Assembly: GCA_949825045.1 (NCBI GenBank)
Contig: OX463818.1
Coordinates: forward strand, 24,754,906-24,818,905
Reading direction: 5' to 3'
Origin: Argyresthia goedartella
Taxonomy: Eukaryota; Arthropoda; Insecta; Lepidoptera; Argyresthiidae
DNA length: 64,000 bases
Part shown: in pieces, positions 21,870-33,237 of the stretch
Layout: each line of letters begins with the position of its first letter
Position numbering within the stretch: the stretch's first letter is position 1
Notes under the pieces: generated by a model
Databases searched by the model: none
What the model saw: only the letters and a program-made list of their open reading frames with translations
What the model was told of the DNA's origin: nothing
Made by a program: the position numbers and the translations under genes

Positions 21870-24305
21870 TTAGCTATACCGGTCCAGCAGAAACCCGGCG
21901 TCAGGGTCCTCAGCCTTCTGGGTAACATGCACGGCCGCTCTGGGGCCATGATCCGAAGATACTACTACATGGCTGTGGGGCCAGTCCGATTCTCTCCTGG
22001 CAAGCCAGGGTGGTCCCCACCACAAATGGTGTCTAACGAGTTCAGGAGCCCGACATCCCCTGGATGCACAATCAGACGGGTTCAATTCTCCTGGTACATG
22101 TCTCCAGGTCAGTGGGACCTCAGACGACACAATCTGGGAGACACGGTTCGCAACAAAAACCTCTAAGTTATGGACCGAAGCCTTCAGCCAGCACAAAACA
22201 ATCTGGCTGTCCGTCCACGCGTACACCGTATCCTCCAAAACCACTGACCCACGCAACACTGTTAGAGTGTGATTCAAAAGTTTGGTCAAAAGAGCAGCCC
22301 CGGACAGTTCCAGTTTTGGAATCGTCATCCTTGTCCGAATAGGCGCTACCTTGCTTTTTGCCAAAACCAAACGCACGTCGACCTCCCCGGTGGAGGTGAC
22401 GGTTCGCAAATAAACCGCTGCCGCAAACCCTCGTTCAGAGGCATCACAAAACCCGTGAAGGGTTGCCCTGTAATCCCCAGCAGGGACCCATTTCCTCGGC
22501 AGCGATACATTATTTATGTCCGATAGCGAGGTGAACATTCGCGTCCAATCAGTCAACAAATCACCTGAGAGGTGGGTGTCCCAGGTCAACTGAGCCGCCC
22601 ATAGCCTTTGCATAAAACATTTGAGAGCAAAGGTGACTGGAGAAATCCATCCATTCGGGTCGAACGTTCTCGCAATCGTTGACAGTACTGACCGCTTCGT
22701 CCAGGCCTTCGGTGTTTCTAAAACCACCCGATAGGTAAACTCATCATGGACGGGCCGGTACTGAATTCCAAGCACTGACAACATGTTAGGGTTGTCAGGA
22801 TTCTCAAAAACGTGCGGGTCTTGTTGAAACTCATCTGGGAGACCAGCCATCAACTCAGGGGAGTTGGACATCCACTTGCGTAGTTCATAGCCGCCTCGTT
22901 CCAGCAATTGAATGAGCTCGTCACGTCGGTCCAGAGCTTCCTCTACACTGGCTGCCCCTGTGCAGACGTCATCGACGTACAAATCTTGCTCCAGGATAGC
23001 GGCGGCTCTAGGATAGCTCACACGGTCACGCGACGCCAACTCCCGCAGGGTACGCATCGCCAAATACGGGCTAGACCGTAACCCATACGTGTTCGTGTTC
23101 AACTCATAGACCTTGACTGGCTCGGCCGTGGACTCACGCCAAAGTATCAACTGATACCTTCTGTCAGCCGGATGAATTACCGTTTGCCTAAACATCATCC
23201 GAATGTCTGCGACAAATACAATCTGGTGCCTCCGAAAGCTCGTGAGAATATCCGAAATATCACGGCTCAACTTGGGTCCCGAATGTAGACACTGATTCAG
23301 GGACATCCCGTTCGAGGTAGGTGCTGACCCATCAAAAACAACTCGAATCTTGCCGGTAGGGGTTCGTAGGACGGCATGGTGTGGAAGGAAACAATGATCC
23401 TCAGATCTCCAGTCCACACCCGATACCGACATGTGTCCTAACGACTCATACTCCCTCATGAAATCAACATATTTTTGTTTAAATACGGCGTCCCTTGTCA
23501 TCCTACGCTCCATCGACATCAATCTCGTCTCAGCCATCTTCCTAGATTCTCCTAGTGGAGGTCGATCGGCCCTGAAAGGCAGTCGAGTTACAAAACGACC
23601 AGAACGAAGGCGACCAGTACTATTCTGGTAAAACAACTCGCACTCTTCTTCGTCTGCGTCGACTCGACGAACGGTGGGAGGTTCCTCTATCTCCCAGAAA
23701 CGTTGGATAGCGTCTGACAACGCTGAGCCAATAAGCATGCCATCTGACTCGGCAGGCCTAACCATTGGCAATGCCGGACCCATGATCACGTGACCAAACT
23801 TAGTATCCACAGAAATCAACCCGTCCGGCTGAAGAACTCGCCGATCCGACAACAGAAACCTACCCAGAACGTCTACTCCCAGTAGCAGGTCGACCGGGGC
23901 TGGCGTGTCAAAATCGGGATCCGCCAACTTGAGTCCTGATGTCAGGAATCGAACGGCCGGATTCAACTTCACCAAGGGGTGTCTGCCCATGACATGCGTC
24001 ATCACTAAAGCTTGCACGGATGTTTTTGTCAAAATGTCATAACGTGGAGAGAACGTGATCACCGATTGACCAACTACATTCGTAACCGTAACATTCCCCA
24101 CGCCCCGTATTGATTTATTACAGCTATTTACATTGAGGCCCAACCATTTTGCTAAATCGTTCGATACAATGCAGCCCTGAGCTCCAGAATCTAATAGGGC
24201 GCGAACGTATGTTGGGTTGCCCGCCAAATCCCAAACAAGCACAGAGGCGATCGGTAACACCACCGTCTCCGGTTGGGGGGCAACAAATGGTTGGGCCGCA
24301 AATTC
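21870..24305 (-). pseudogene. BEL/Pao pol: protease, reverse transcriptase, RNase H
   Basis: About 811 codons open between the gag stop and a TAA at 21870. The protease has VRALLDSGAQGCIVSNDLA, the DSG active site, near residue 35. RT has VVFDGSAPTSNGMSLNQCL, FVADIRMMFRQTVIH (first catalytic Asp) and LYVDDVCTGAASVEEA (YVDD box). RNase H has GFCDASERGFAAAVYL and AWTDSQIVLCWL. The polypeptide would start by readthrough of the TAG at 24306-24308, because there is no ATG before the protease; the first residues after it read EFAAQPFVAPQPE. The downstream stop separates integrase, so the full polyprotein cannot be made. Confidence 0.92.
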
Positions 24306-26111
24306 CTAGCGAGGACCCCCGGGGCCCCACTGTGCCTGTAACCGATCAGGTATGCAGCTATACGCCAGCGGGTCCCATTGTACAAATGGCCCACGCGCCG
24401 GTTCCATTCCCAACCTACGATTCCCCTTAAAGGGGGGTGGGCGTGAATTCAACCGTGGCCGCTCCATGAGCGGGGGGGACATCACATGTGACCGATGAGG
24501 ACGAGGCGACGAGCGGGGCGACAACTGAGGCGGCGTCCGAACCGCACCCGCATAGCTCGAAGGTGTCCCATGCCACCCGCCCGTTACGGCCTGCTCAACA
24601 CACCCAATGTCCCGCTGAGTCGGATGCTGAGTCGCAACCGAAAACTCAGGGCCCCCCATGTGATGACCCTGAGTGCGGCCCTGCACCCTAGTACTGCCCT
24701 GTGCACGTGGGGACGTTGGCCCCTGAGTTGCGCTCCGAGTCGCAAACGAATTCTCAGGGCCCCATGCCGTGTCACCCTGGGTACGGCCCTGTGGACGTGG
24801 GGACGTTGGCCCCTGAGTTGCGCTCCGAGTCGCAAACGAATTCTCAGGGCCCCATTCCGTGTCACCCTGGGTACGGCCCTGTGGTGGCTGTTGGCCGGAC
24901 TGGTTCATGCACAACAGATTGTTGTGGGCCCCACCACAATATCCGCACATTTTTGTGCGCGTGCAGTCCCTAGCCATGTGTGGCCCGAGGCACAGGAAAC
25001 ACCAGCTCCGCTGCTTGGCCATCCGGCGCCGTCCCTCAACCCTAAGTTCCCCGAACTTATTGCAATTGGCCACAGCATGGCCAATCTGCCTACAACATGG
25101 GCAGGTCTCACTATGTGGGGTCAATGCACTCACAGTCCCATACGACTGCCGGTTGGTGCGGTCCTTCCTCGTCGGAGGGCCCCTACTCACAGCGCTCCCG
25201 GCAGCTCTCTGTGGCTCCGAAGGATGGGTGACCGTCAACCCCAAATTCTCTGCCCGTCGAGCCTCCTCTTCCAAGAATCCGACCAAGTCGGAGAAGGCGG
25301 GCAGGTCCTCGGCCGACCTCCCGTGAGACTGTTCGAAACGAGTCTGCACGTCAGCGGGTAGGCGGGAAAGTACAATGTACAGCAGTAGGTACGACCATTC
25401 ACCAACCGGAAGTCCAAGATTCTCTAGAGCCTTGGTGACGGACAACAACGGGTTCAAAACCTCCATCTGTATGGCCCCGACCTTGTTCACAACCGGGATA
25501 CTAAACAAACGGTTCAGTTGGGCATCGGCCAACCTCCGTTTGTTATGGTAACGTCTGACCAACAATTGTCTGGCCGTTTCATAGTTACCCTCCGTAACTG
25601 TCAAATGAGCGACCAGCTCCCTAGGCTCACCCCTCAATGCTGCCACCAGCTGAGCCATCTTGACAGACTTGGTAATGTCCGATCGCATGTGCACCAAACT
25701 GTCGAACAGATTGATGAAGCTCATCCATTCACCGGACACTCCGTCAAAAGTAGGCATAGTTATGGCCGGTAACCTGGACCCTGAACCCTGAAGCGGCAGA
25801 GGTGCTTCAATGTCACCACCATGGCTGGACTCGCGCTGTCTACGTATGTCCGCAGCCTTCTGCGTGATAGCAGCTGCCATCTCCATACATTGGTCGACAT
25901 CCCCTAGCAACCGTGACAGCCTGTCAGGTGCGCAACCATCAACTGATTCCGCCTGCGCGGACAATTCGAGCACCCTATTGTAACGTTCCTTAACGTCCAT
26001 AGACCGCTCCAATACCACATCATGCCTATCTAAACGGTCTATCAGACCGTGTGCGGAGGAAAACCATCTGAGTTCCTTAGAAACACCCTTCTGGATTTCA
26101 GATAACGACAT
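24306..26111 (-). CDS. BEL/Pao gag
   Basis: 601-residue structural polyprotein from ATG (MSLSEIQKGVSKELRWF). Residues about 115-290 form the DUF1759-like gag domain (PTFDGVSGEWMSFINLFDSL). Three zinc knuckles follow: CPCCRQIGHAVANC (337-350), CFLCLGPHMARDC (371-383) and CGYCGGAHNNLLC (389-401). The C-terminus holds 30-residue repeats rich in Gln, Gly and Thr. The ORF ends in TAG, in the same frame as pol. It is intact by eye. Confidence 0.92.
   Translation of the reverse strand: MSLSEIQKGVSKELRWFSSAHGLIDRLDRHDVVLERSMDVKERYNRVLELSAQAESVDGCAPDRLSRLLGDVDQCMEMAAAITQKAADIRRQRESSHGGDIEAPLPLQGSGSRLPAITMPTFDGVSGEWMSFINLFDSLVHMRSDITKSVKMAQLVAALRGEPRELVAHLTVTEGNYETARQLLVRRYHNKRRLADAQLNRLFSIPVVNKVGAIQMEVLNPLLSVTKALENLGLPVGEWSYLLLYIVLSRLPADVQTRFEQSHGRSAEDLPAFSDLVGFLEEEARRAENLGLTVTHPSEPQRAAGSAVSRGPPTRKDRTNRQSYGTVSALTPHSETCPCCRQIGHAVANCNKFGELRVEGRRRMAKQRSWCFLCLGPHMARDCTRTKMCGYCGGAHNNLLCMNQSGQQPPQGRTQGDTEWGPENSFATRSATQGPTSPRPQGRTQGDTAWGPENSFATRSATQGPTSPRAQGSTRVQGRTQGHHMGGPEFSVATQHPTQRDIGCVEQAVTGGWHGTPSSYAGAVRTPPQLSPRSSPRPHRSHVMSPPLMERPRLNSRPPPFKGNRRLGMEPARGPFVQWDPLAYSCIPDRLQAQWGPGGPR
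24620..24890 (-). repeat. 90-bp tandem repeats in gag C-terminus
   Basis: Two nearly identical 90-bp units (start of the shared GGACGTTGGC at 24711 and 24801) plus a degenerate third part at 24620-24690. Each encodes 30 residues containing QGRTQGD and GPENSFATRSATQ. The frame is kept. Confidence 0.85.
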
Positions 26112-26643
26112 GATCGGAACGATACTTACTCACAATTTGCAGTAACTCAATTTTATTGGACCCTCCAGTCTATAACCCAAACGAGGGAACCCTAAACTAT
26201 AACTTAAACAATGTTGATTTCCTTAAACAATAGGAACCGAGTTTTATATCTATATAAATTCTGTAAATAACAATTTAGTCTCCCTTTATCACTACAACAC
26301 ATACAGATAGTCAATATTAGTTCAAGTTATAAATTGCTATAAACTGAAAACAATGCAATAGCCTGCTATCAATAGATGTAACTGCCTATGTTAACCAAAA
26401 CATTCTTCAATAGCATTACTAGACCACTAATAGATTGACTAACTGGTAATTCAATTCAATATCTGTCTATCTACTACCAGCAATAGACCTATAGCTTACA
26501 ATACTACCAATCTATGTGGATATAGGAACACAACCAAGTTATCTAATAACCGCCTATACCTACAGATTGATAGTCTCAAATCGTGTCTTCCTGGAGCCCT
26601 TGACGGCTGCAAATCTCAGGAAGCCACGCTCTAGCTACCAAAA
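26112..26643 (-). other. BEL/Pao 5' leader
   Basis: AT-rich leader between the 5' LTR and the gag ATG, with no gene. The first bases after the LTR on the minus strand (TTT then TGGTAGCTAGAGCGTGGC, 26640-26623) are the likely tRNA primer-binding site, because they start with TGG. I have not matched a specific tRNA. Confidence 0.5.
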
Positions 26644-27191
26644 TGTTCAGGCTTCTCGGCACCTAATGACCTCGTAGGGGCCCATCAGCTACGAGGTAGC
26701 GTAGCGATCAGTTGCCAAGAAGTGTGAACGTCGGCGATTCACCGAGCTAAAATGATTGGGTTCGATCTAACCTGGTCTGTGCTTCGGTCCCGTCAACCTC
26801 CTGTCTCTCTGCAAGGCCCGGGTGCACCCTAGGCTCTTCTTGGTAGACAGTTTCATCAGCCAACCTCCTGTGTGACTGGCGGGCCAGCCTCGATCAGCAC
26901 AGTGTTCCAACACAGGTTATGTTACGTGGTAAAAAACCAATCGGCCACGTAAATGCGAACTTTATCTGGTTCGGGGAACCACAACACACTCAGCTATATA
27001 GACAATCCTGAGGGAACCTCGAATACATTCCAGATGGACTGCGATTTAATTTCAATACCCTATCCAAAACGCGTTTACATTGCGAGAGCTTTCGTCAGTC
27101 AGTTGGCAAAAAACTGCAAGGTTGGCAGCAACGTCAAATTCAAAATGGCCGTTCCGAAACCATCGATCGAATATCGATTTGGAATCGAACA
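26644..27191 (-). repeat. BEL/Pao 5' LTR (548 bp)
   Basis: Identical in length and ends to the LTR at 19841-20388. In the coding direction it is the upstream LTR, so it should contain the promoter, though I cannot point to a clear TATA or initiator. ATGGG follows at 27192-27196. Confidence 0.95.
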
Positions 27192-27953
27192 ATGGGCATA
27201 TTAGCTTCGCATCATAAGGAGAATGATTTTAGTAAATTTTGGAAGGCTACAAACAAGCTTAATACTAAGTCTAGCTTGCCTATTTCGGTTGATGGAGTGA
27301 CCGAGCCGAAAGCTATTGCTGATTTATTTCGGCAGCATTTTAAAGTGCAGTCGCCCCTAGATGGGACTAAGCGGGTGCGTGATGGTGAGCCACGTGGTGC
27401 CGGTGATGGTGTTCTGAATATTAAAATCACCTCTAAAGATGTGGTTACTATCATTAGACACATGAAGAGAGGAAAGTCACCGGGCCACGACGGGCTCAGC
27501 ATTGAACACCTGAAATATGGAGGGGATCATGTGCCGAGAGTGCTCTCTATGTTTTATAATACCTGTGTAGGACATGGATATCTTCCGAAGGATATGATGG
27601 AGACCATTGTAGTACCTATCACAAAGAATAGGACTGGTGACATTTCTGACAGAAATAACTACAGGCCTATATCGCTGGCAACTATTGTTGCGAAAGTGTT
27701 TGATGGGATGCTTGATGCCCAGCTTAGCGCTCATCTGAAATTAAATGACGCACAGTTTGGCTTTAGGCCGGGGCTGTCGACAGAAAGTGCTGTGCTGGGG
27801 CTTAAGCATACCGTTAAATACTACGCAGACCGTAGGACTAATGTATATGCCTGTTTCCTAGATTTATCCATTGATCTGGTCTCCTATGACATCCTGTGGG
27901 ATAAATGTCGGGAATCAAAGCTACCTAGGGAAATAATAAACATCTTTGAATAT
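27192..27953 (+). pseudogene. LINE A, part 2: linker and N-terminal RT
   Basis: Continues from 19840. Reads HHKENDFSKFWKATNKLNTK, then KSPGHDGLSIEHLKYGGDHV, NNYRPISLATIVAKVFDGML, FGFRPGLSTESAVLGLKHTV and VYACFLDLSIDLVSYDILWD. The usual Lys-Ala-Phe of the LD.SKAFD palm motif is replaced (LDLSIDLVSYD). It is interrupted at NIFEY by LINE B and resumes at 32399. Confidence 0.85.
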
Positions 27954-28097
27954 AAGGTTTAAGATATTTATTTCTCAAAAAGAATACAATATTCACTTAC
28001 TTGAGAAACAACACAAATAAATAATTACACAAATAGATTTCTTCCATCGCGCGAGAAATTAAAGTAGGGTAGTCCTTGAAAAATGTAAATATTTATG

Positions 28098-31027
28098 TTA
28101 AGAATGTGGTGACTTTGAGATGTATATTTTTAAAATTTTTTTATAAATTGGTAGTGATCTCGCCTCTTTTATATCTTTCGGTAGTTTTTTATACAGTCGC
28201 GCCCCATCTGCAACTATGCTGTTTTTACCGTAGTTTGTCCTGTGGTGTAGTATAACAATGTTATTTGCTTGTCTAGTCAAACGTTTTCGTAGATCTATCT
28301 TTTTTGTGAAAGTAATTTGGGTATGAATGTCTTTTGTAAGGATTTTTCGTATAAGTATGCATGTGTTATATATGTATGTTTGTGATATGATTAATAATTT
28401 TGTTTCTGTATAGATTTTAGTCGTACTTGTTAAGAAATCGTAGCCAAAGAGAGTTTTAATGACTTTATTTTGTGCAATCTGCAGTGGAACCAGGTTTGTT
28501 TTCGCCGCTGCACCCCATATCTCTATTAGGTATTCTATGTGGGGTCTTACTAGTGAGTTATAAATGGTATAGCGGACACGTTTTGGTAGGCAACGAGAAA
28601 TACCACGCAAGGCACCCGATAGAGACGTTAATTTACCTTTTACTTTTTCGATGTGAGGCTTCCATGTTACATGACTATCTATAATTAATCCTAAATATTT
28701 TTCTTCATTTGTTTTATCTATTGTTACTTGGTTTATGGTTAGAGATTTATGGACTGGTATTGGTTTGTTTTTAGCAGAAAGAATTAAGTATTTAGTTTTA
28801 GACGTATTAATTGTGAGTAAGTTACTCTTAAGCCACTGGTGTAGAGTATCTAGATCTTGCTGAGCTCTGTTTATTATCATGTGGACATCGTTACCGAAGT
28901 AAAATAGGCACGTGTCATCTGCGTAGAGAGTGATATCGCCTGTTAAGCCTATATCTTTCATGCTATTTATGTAAGTGAGGAACAGAAGCGGTCCCAGGAT
29001 TGATCCTTGCGGCACACCGAAGGAGACGGTACTAGGACCGCTTTCGTGCTCATTAATTTTAACCACCTGGCTTCGATCCTTAAGGTATGATTTAAAAATG
29101 TCAAAAGCACTGCCTTTAATCCCAATGCCTTCCAGTTTAAGCAGAAGTATATCGTGACTAACGGTATCAAAAGCCTTCTTTAAATCAATAAATATTCCTA
29201 GGGCTATGTGTTTTTTATCTATGTTAAGTTTGATTGTTGTTATTAGGTCAACTGCTGCTGATACAGCATTAGATTTAGGACGGAACCCGTATTGTTTGTC
29301 GTATAGAAAATTGATTGAAAGAAGGTGATTCTCGAGGCGGTTGTAAAGAATCTTTTCGAATATTTTTGATACTATCGGTAGGACGGAAATTGGTCGGTAG
29401 TCATTGGGATCGGCCTTTTTTCCAGATTTGTTTATTGGTCGGACTTTTGCTTTTTTAAGTGAGTCAGGAAATTTACCTTCTAACATACACAGATTGATGC
29501 TTCTGCTAAGAGGCTCAGTTATTACGCTTTTTATACATTTGATAGTTTTAGAACTAATGCCGTCTATGCCTGTGCTAGTGTTTGGTTTAAGATTATCGAT
29601 AATTTTTCTTACTTCAGTACTATTTGTTGGGGTGAAGAGTGTGGTGGTGGTTGCAAACAACTTTTTTGGTATCTGTGGGATATTGTAAGATTGGGTTGTA
29701 AGTATGTCATTTGCCAATACTGAACCTATACTAGAGAAGAAAGAATTGAAGTACTCGCATATGTTCTTAGGGTCATTTATGGACCCAGTAGGGGTATCTA
29801 ATTTAGTCGGAACAGATTCTGTTTTCATTTTTATGCTGGATAATGTATTTATAAGTTGCCACATTTTTCTCGGACTCCCTTTACAGTTTTGAAATGATTT
29901 ATAGTAATATTCGTTTTTAGCCCTTTGTATATTTGTAGACACTAAGTTCCTATCACTCAAAAACTTTGCCTTGATTTGCTGGTCATCTGGGTTTAGTTTA
30001 GTCTGTTGCCAAAGTAAGTTTCTTCTGTTTATTCCTGATATCAGTTCTTTATTAATCCATTCAGTCTTCGGTGGATTTAATACCTTAGTTTTCTTCACTT
30101 TGCTCTGTGTCACTGCTTCTAGTATAGTATCTTCAATAGATTTATAGTCAGAGGTTTCTAGTTGAGGTTCGCGTTCTAAGATGTTCAGGTATAGTCTTTT
30201 ATAGTCAGTTGCTTCGTAGGATACTCGTTCTAATGGTTTGGGTTTATAGTTATGCACCTCAACATATATTTGCTTATGATCGGACAGAGAGGAGTCTATC
30301 AGTGCCACATGGAAAGAGTTCTCCTTTAGATTGGTGCAAACATGATCCAGAATTGTCTTAGTAGTGGATGTTTCACGCGTGCAATACTCCCTGGTAATTT
30401 TATTAAGTAACTTGTAGCCATTTTCCTTTACTGTATCTTTGTATTCCTTGACAGGTTTATCATTAGTCAATAGGTCATAGTTGAAGTCTCCAAGTATGAT
30501 TACTCTTTTTCTTTTTGAAAGATAGTCAGAATATGTGTCTAGGAATTCACTGTCGTCTGTTCTCTCTGGTTTATATATCCCTCCAATATGCAGGGAAAAC
30601 TTCTCAATTTTAATCCACAAATAGTGATTGTCATTTTCAGACTTTTCTTCTAACAATTCATGCTTGAGGTCATTGTGCACGTATATTGACACTCCTCCGC
30701 CAATTTTTGTTACTCTGAAGTTGTAATAGTGTTTATAGTTCGGGATTTTTAATCGTTCTGCTTCGTCTTCACTTTTTATCCACGTTTCGACCAAGACTAT
30801 GACATTTATTTTGTGTAGTGCTTCCAGGACACATCTTAGCTCTTCAATTTTTCCAGGTTTGACTAGGCTTCGTACGTTGGCATAAAGTATCTTCAGTGAT
30901 TTTTTGTTATAATGTATTTCGGAGTAGTTCTTGGCGATTTCGTAAGTAATGTCGCTCGTAGTGGTATGATCGGGGTTGGTTGTTACTTTTGGTTTTTTGG
31001 TAGTAGCTTTGTTATCTTCGGGACACC
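28098..31027 (-). CDS. LINE B ORF2: AP-endonuclease and reverse transcriptase
   Basis: Open from a stop near 31027 to 28098, more than 950 codons. Endonuclease motifs: ILYANVRSLVKPGKIEELR (Asn), VLVETWIKSED (Glu), VIILGDFNYDL (Asp, Asn) and LSDHKQIYVEV (Asp-His). RT motifs: DPNDYRPISVLPIVSKIFEK, GIFIDLKKAFDTVSHDIL (first Asp), GVPQGSILGPLLFLTYI and TLYADDTCLFYFG (catalytic Asp pair), then a thumb and a C-terminal region with SLVRPHIEYLIEIWG. All catalytic residues are present. I found no clear ATG before the endonuclease, and the frame overlaps the end of ORF1, so translation may depend on reinitiation or coupling. Probably a CR1-group element. Confidence 0.9.
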
Positions 31028-31931
31028 GTTAACGTATTTTATGGTGAGGTCCTTCTCTCCATTCTCATCAATGCGTTTTCTTAGTTCATTCTGTAGGGCC
31101 TTTAAGAATTGTTGTTGTTTTGGGGTTTGGTCTGAGTATATTTTTATGTTTTCTATGTTCAGTTTTTTCTTGAGTATTTTCTTTGCTATAGTCTGAGACT
31201 CAAAGCCTACCTTGATAAGTCGTGGTGTTTTGGCCTCTGTTTTACCCAAGCGGTACAGTTTCACGATCTTTGGAGCTGGCTCATCGACGTAGACACTCTT
31301 GATTATTTTTTTCGACTTCAGTACGATCGTGCTCCCGTTTATCCTCAGCATTCATCGACGAAGACTCCGACAGTCCTGATATAATAATATTTTTATCTCT
31401 TATAATACGTTCCTGTATTTCTGATATTATGTCAGAGTCGGAAGAGGTCTTATCTGATGAATCGTTTTGACAGGTTGTGTTTTTCTCGGAAACTGGAGCA
31501 AGTTTCATTAGCTGGAGATCGTTTTTAATTTCAGACATATTCTTATCCGTGATGCTTTGAGATGATTTCAATTGTGCAATCTCAGTTTTCAATAGCTTAT
31601 TTTCCGAGACAAGCAGGTCTGTCGTGCATTTTATATCAGCAATCTGAGTATTTATCGATGCTATGTTTTGGTTAATTGACTGGATGCTATCTTTTTGATT
31701 CATAGTGAATGTACAGAGCAGTTCTTTCATTTCAGTTTGAAATTTTGAAAATTCTTGAGCAAAGTCATCGTCTGGGTGTTTTCTCTTCCGGAATGTGACT
31801 TGCGAGATATCTTCTAGATTGGTAACGTTTGTCAAGTCCGGGACGGATTGTGACCCTGTAGGATATTCATGTGGGGTTTGCAGTAGATTAGGCTTTGTAG
31901 GTGATCGCATAGTATTAATTATTATATTCAT
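30983..31931 (-). pseudogene. LINE B ORF1 (RNA-binding protein), one frameshift
   Basis: The N-terminal part (31931 to about 31312) starts MNIIINTMRSPTKPNLLQTP and contains a heptad-rich coiled coil (NQNIASINTQIADIKC, LLVSENKLLKTEIAQLKSSQ). The C-terminal part (to 30983) carries an RRM-like/C-terminal ORF1 domain, KLYRLGK and LIKVGFESQTIAKKILKKKL, ending NGVPKITKLLPKNQK. The frame breaks at a 7-base A run (31306-31312 on the plus strand as T). Removing one A would read VEK-IIKSVYVDE. It is a simple homopolymer slip, a sequencing error or a slippage site. Confidence 0.85.
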
Positions 31932-32398
31932 TTAGACTGGACTATTTTGAGTCGTAACAATACCAAGCGCATGCACGTATACCTCGCGTGATCGTTGTTG
32001 CCGGGCGGTGCGGGTTAAAGATGACAGTAAAGCGCTTTATGATCGGAACGCGTTCAGTAGTAATAGTTGCGGCGTTGCTTGATACCGGTCAGCTAGTTGT
32101 GCTCGGACTCGTCTAGTGCGGTTGTGGCGAAAAGGTCGTAAGCGCCATGCAGAACGCGTCGCTTACGCGTTTTTCTCAGACACTCGTGTTTGCAGTGAAT
32201 ATTACTAGATTTTAGGGTTTATCTGGTTGAGTTCTAATGTTTCACTTTATACAACGTCTTTTTCCAAGAGTACACCCAACACTTTCACCGTGGCACCAAA
32301 AACTTCGCGGTAAACATCTGTTTTAACGTTTAGAAATAATTAAAATGTTCGGAACTGTTGACAAAGACTGTTTGCTCGCGCGACGTCCGAAGCAACTC
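31932..32398 (-). other. LINE B 5' leader
   Basis: Non-coding, moderately GC-rich. An internal promoter would be expected here in a full-length LINE, but I cannot identify its elements. Confidence 0.5.
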
Positions 32399-33236
32399 GA
32401 ATATTGGTATGGTCACCAAAATAATAAAGTAAGATGGGGTGAAGTTTATTCAGATGAGTATGGTTTGGAATGTGGTGTGAGACAGGGGGGGATAACATCC
32501 CCGAAGCTTTTTAACCTGTATGTGAACGAGCTGATAGGCGAACTCAGTAGAATGCATGCAGGTTGTTATGTCGACGGCAAAAGTTGTAACAATATAAGTT
32601 TTGCGGACGACATGGTGCTGCTGAGTCCGTCGCCGTAGGGGCTAATTAAACTACTCGGCACATGTGAGCAGTACGCGGAAAAACACGGCTTAAAATATAA
32701 TGTTAAAAAAAGTGAATTAATGGTATTTAAAACCAAAAATAAGTTGCCTGATGAGGTACCTACCATTAGATTATACTCTAACGAGCTGAGTCGAGTCACT
32801 AGATTTAAGTACCTTGGTCTCATAGTGACCGACGACCTGAAGGATGACGAGGATATTGAGCGGGAGCGCAGTCCGCTGGCAGTCCGGGCGAACATGTTGG
32901 CCCGCAGGTTTGCACGCTGTACAAGAGAGGTGAAGATAACGCTATTCAGGGCGTACTGCCAATCTTTCTACACGAGCAGCCTGTGGGTCAGCTATACGAA
33001 AAGGGCTCTCAATGCCTTGCGCGTCCAGTACAATAAAGCCTTTAGGATGCTGTTGGGGTTGCCGCGATACTGTAGCGCGTCAAGCATGTTTGCCGAGGCA
33101 CGCGTCGATGGCTTTCATGCCATCATACGAAAGAGGACGGCCTCCCTACTGAGCAGAGTTCGCGGCAGCTCCAACACCATCCTAGCAGTCATCACGGGGC
33201 GGCTTGACAGCCCAATACTGAAACACTGGGTGAGTG
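32399..33236 (+). pseudogene. LINE A, part 3: RT active site and C-terminus
   Basis: Continues NIFEY with WYGHQNNKVRWGEVYSDEYG, then CGVRQGGITSPKLFNLYVNE and NISFADDMVLLSPS with the catalytic Asp pair. A TAG at 32636-32638 interrupts the frame. It then continues LIKLLGTCEQYAEKHGLKYN, FKYLGLIVTDDLKDDEDIER and LFRAYCQSFYTSSLWVSYTK, ending near 33244. The GVRQGG form of the palm motif distinguishes it from the GVPQGS elements around it. I cannot assign the clade. Confidence 0.85.
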
Positions 33237-33237
33237 T

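Larger units (their letters stand above)
19841..27191 (-). mobile_element. BEL/Pao LTR retrotransposon, complete structure, damaged pol
   Basis: 7351 bp with two 548-bp LTRs, a 5-bp target duplication, a primer-binding-site candidate, gag with three zinc knuckles, and pol with protease, RT, RNase H and integrase in the order typical of BEL/Pao. Orientation is minus. Near-identical LTRs mean a recent insertion. Pol nevertheless carries an in-frame stop and frameshifts. The element sits inside LINE A. Confidence 0.95.
27954..32398 (-). mobile_element. LINE B, nearly complete non-LTR retrotransposon
   Basis: 4445 bp flanked by GAATAT (27948-27953 and 32399-32404), a 6-bp target duplication. The gap joins LINE A coding sequence exactly, which supports the boundaries. 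A 5' leader of about 460 bp precedes ORF1 and ORF2. The 3' end on the minus strand reads AATAAATATCTTAAACC with no poly(A). Only one lesion is obvious: an extra A in ORF1. Confidence 0.88.

Noticed and set aside
24495..25361. 288-codon plus-strand open frame opposite gag
   Set aside because: Antisense shadow of the gag zinc-knuckle and repeat region. It has no recognisable domain.
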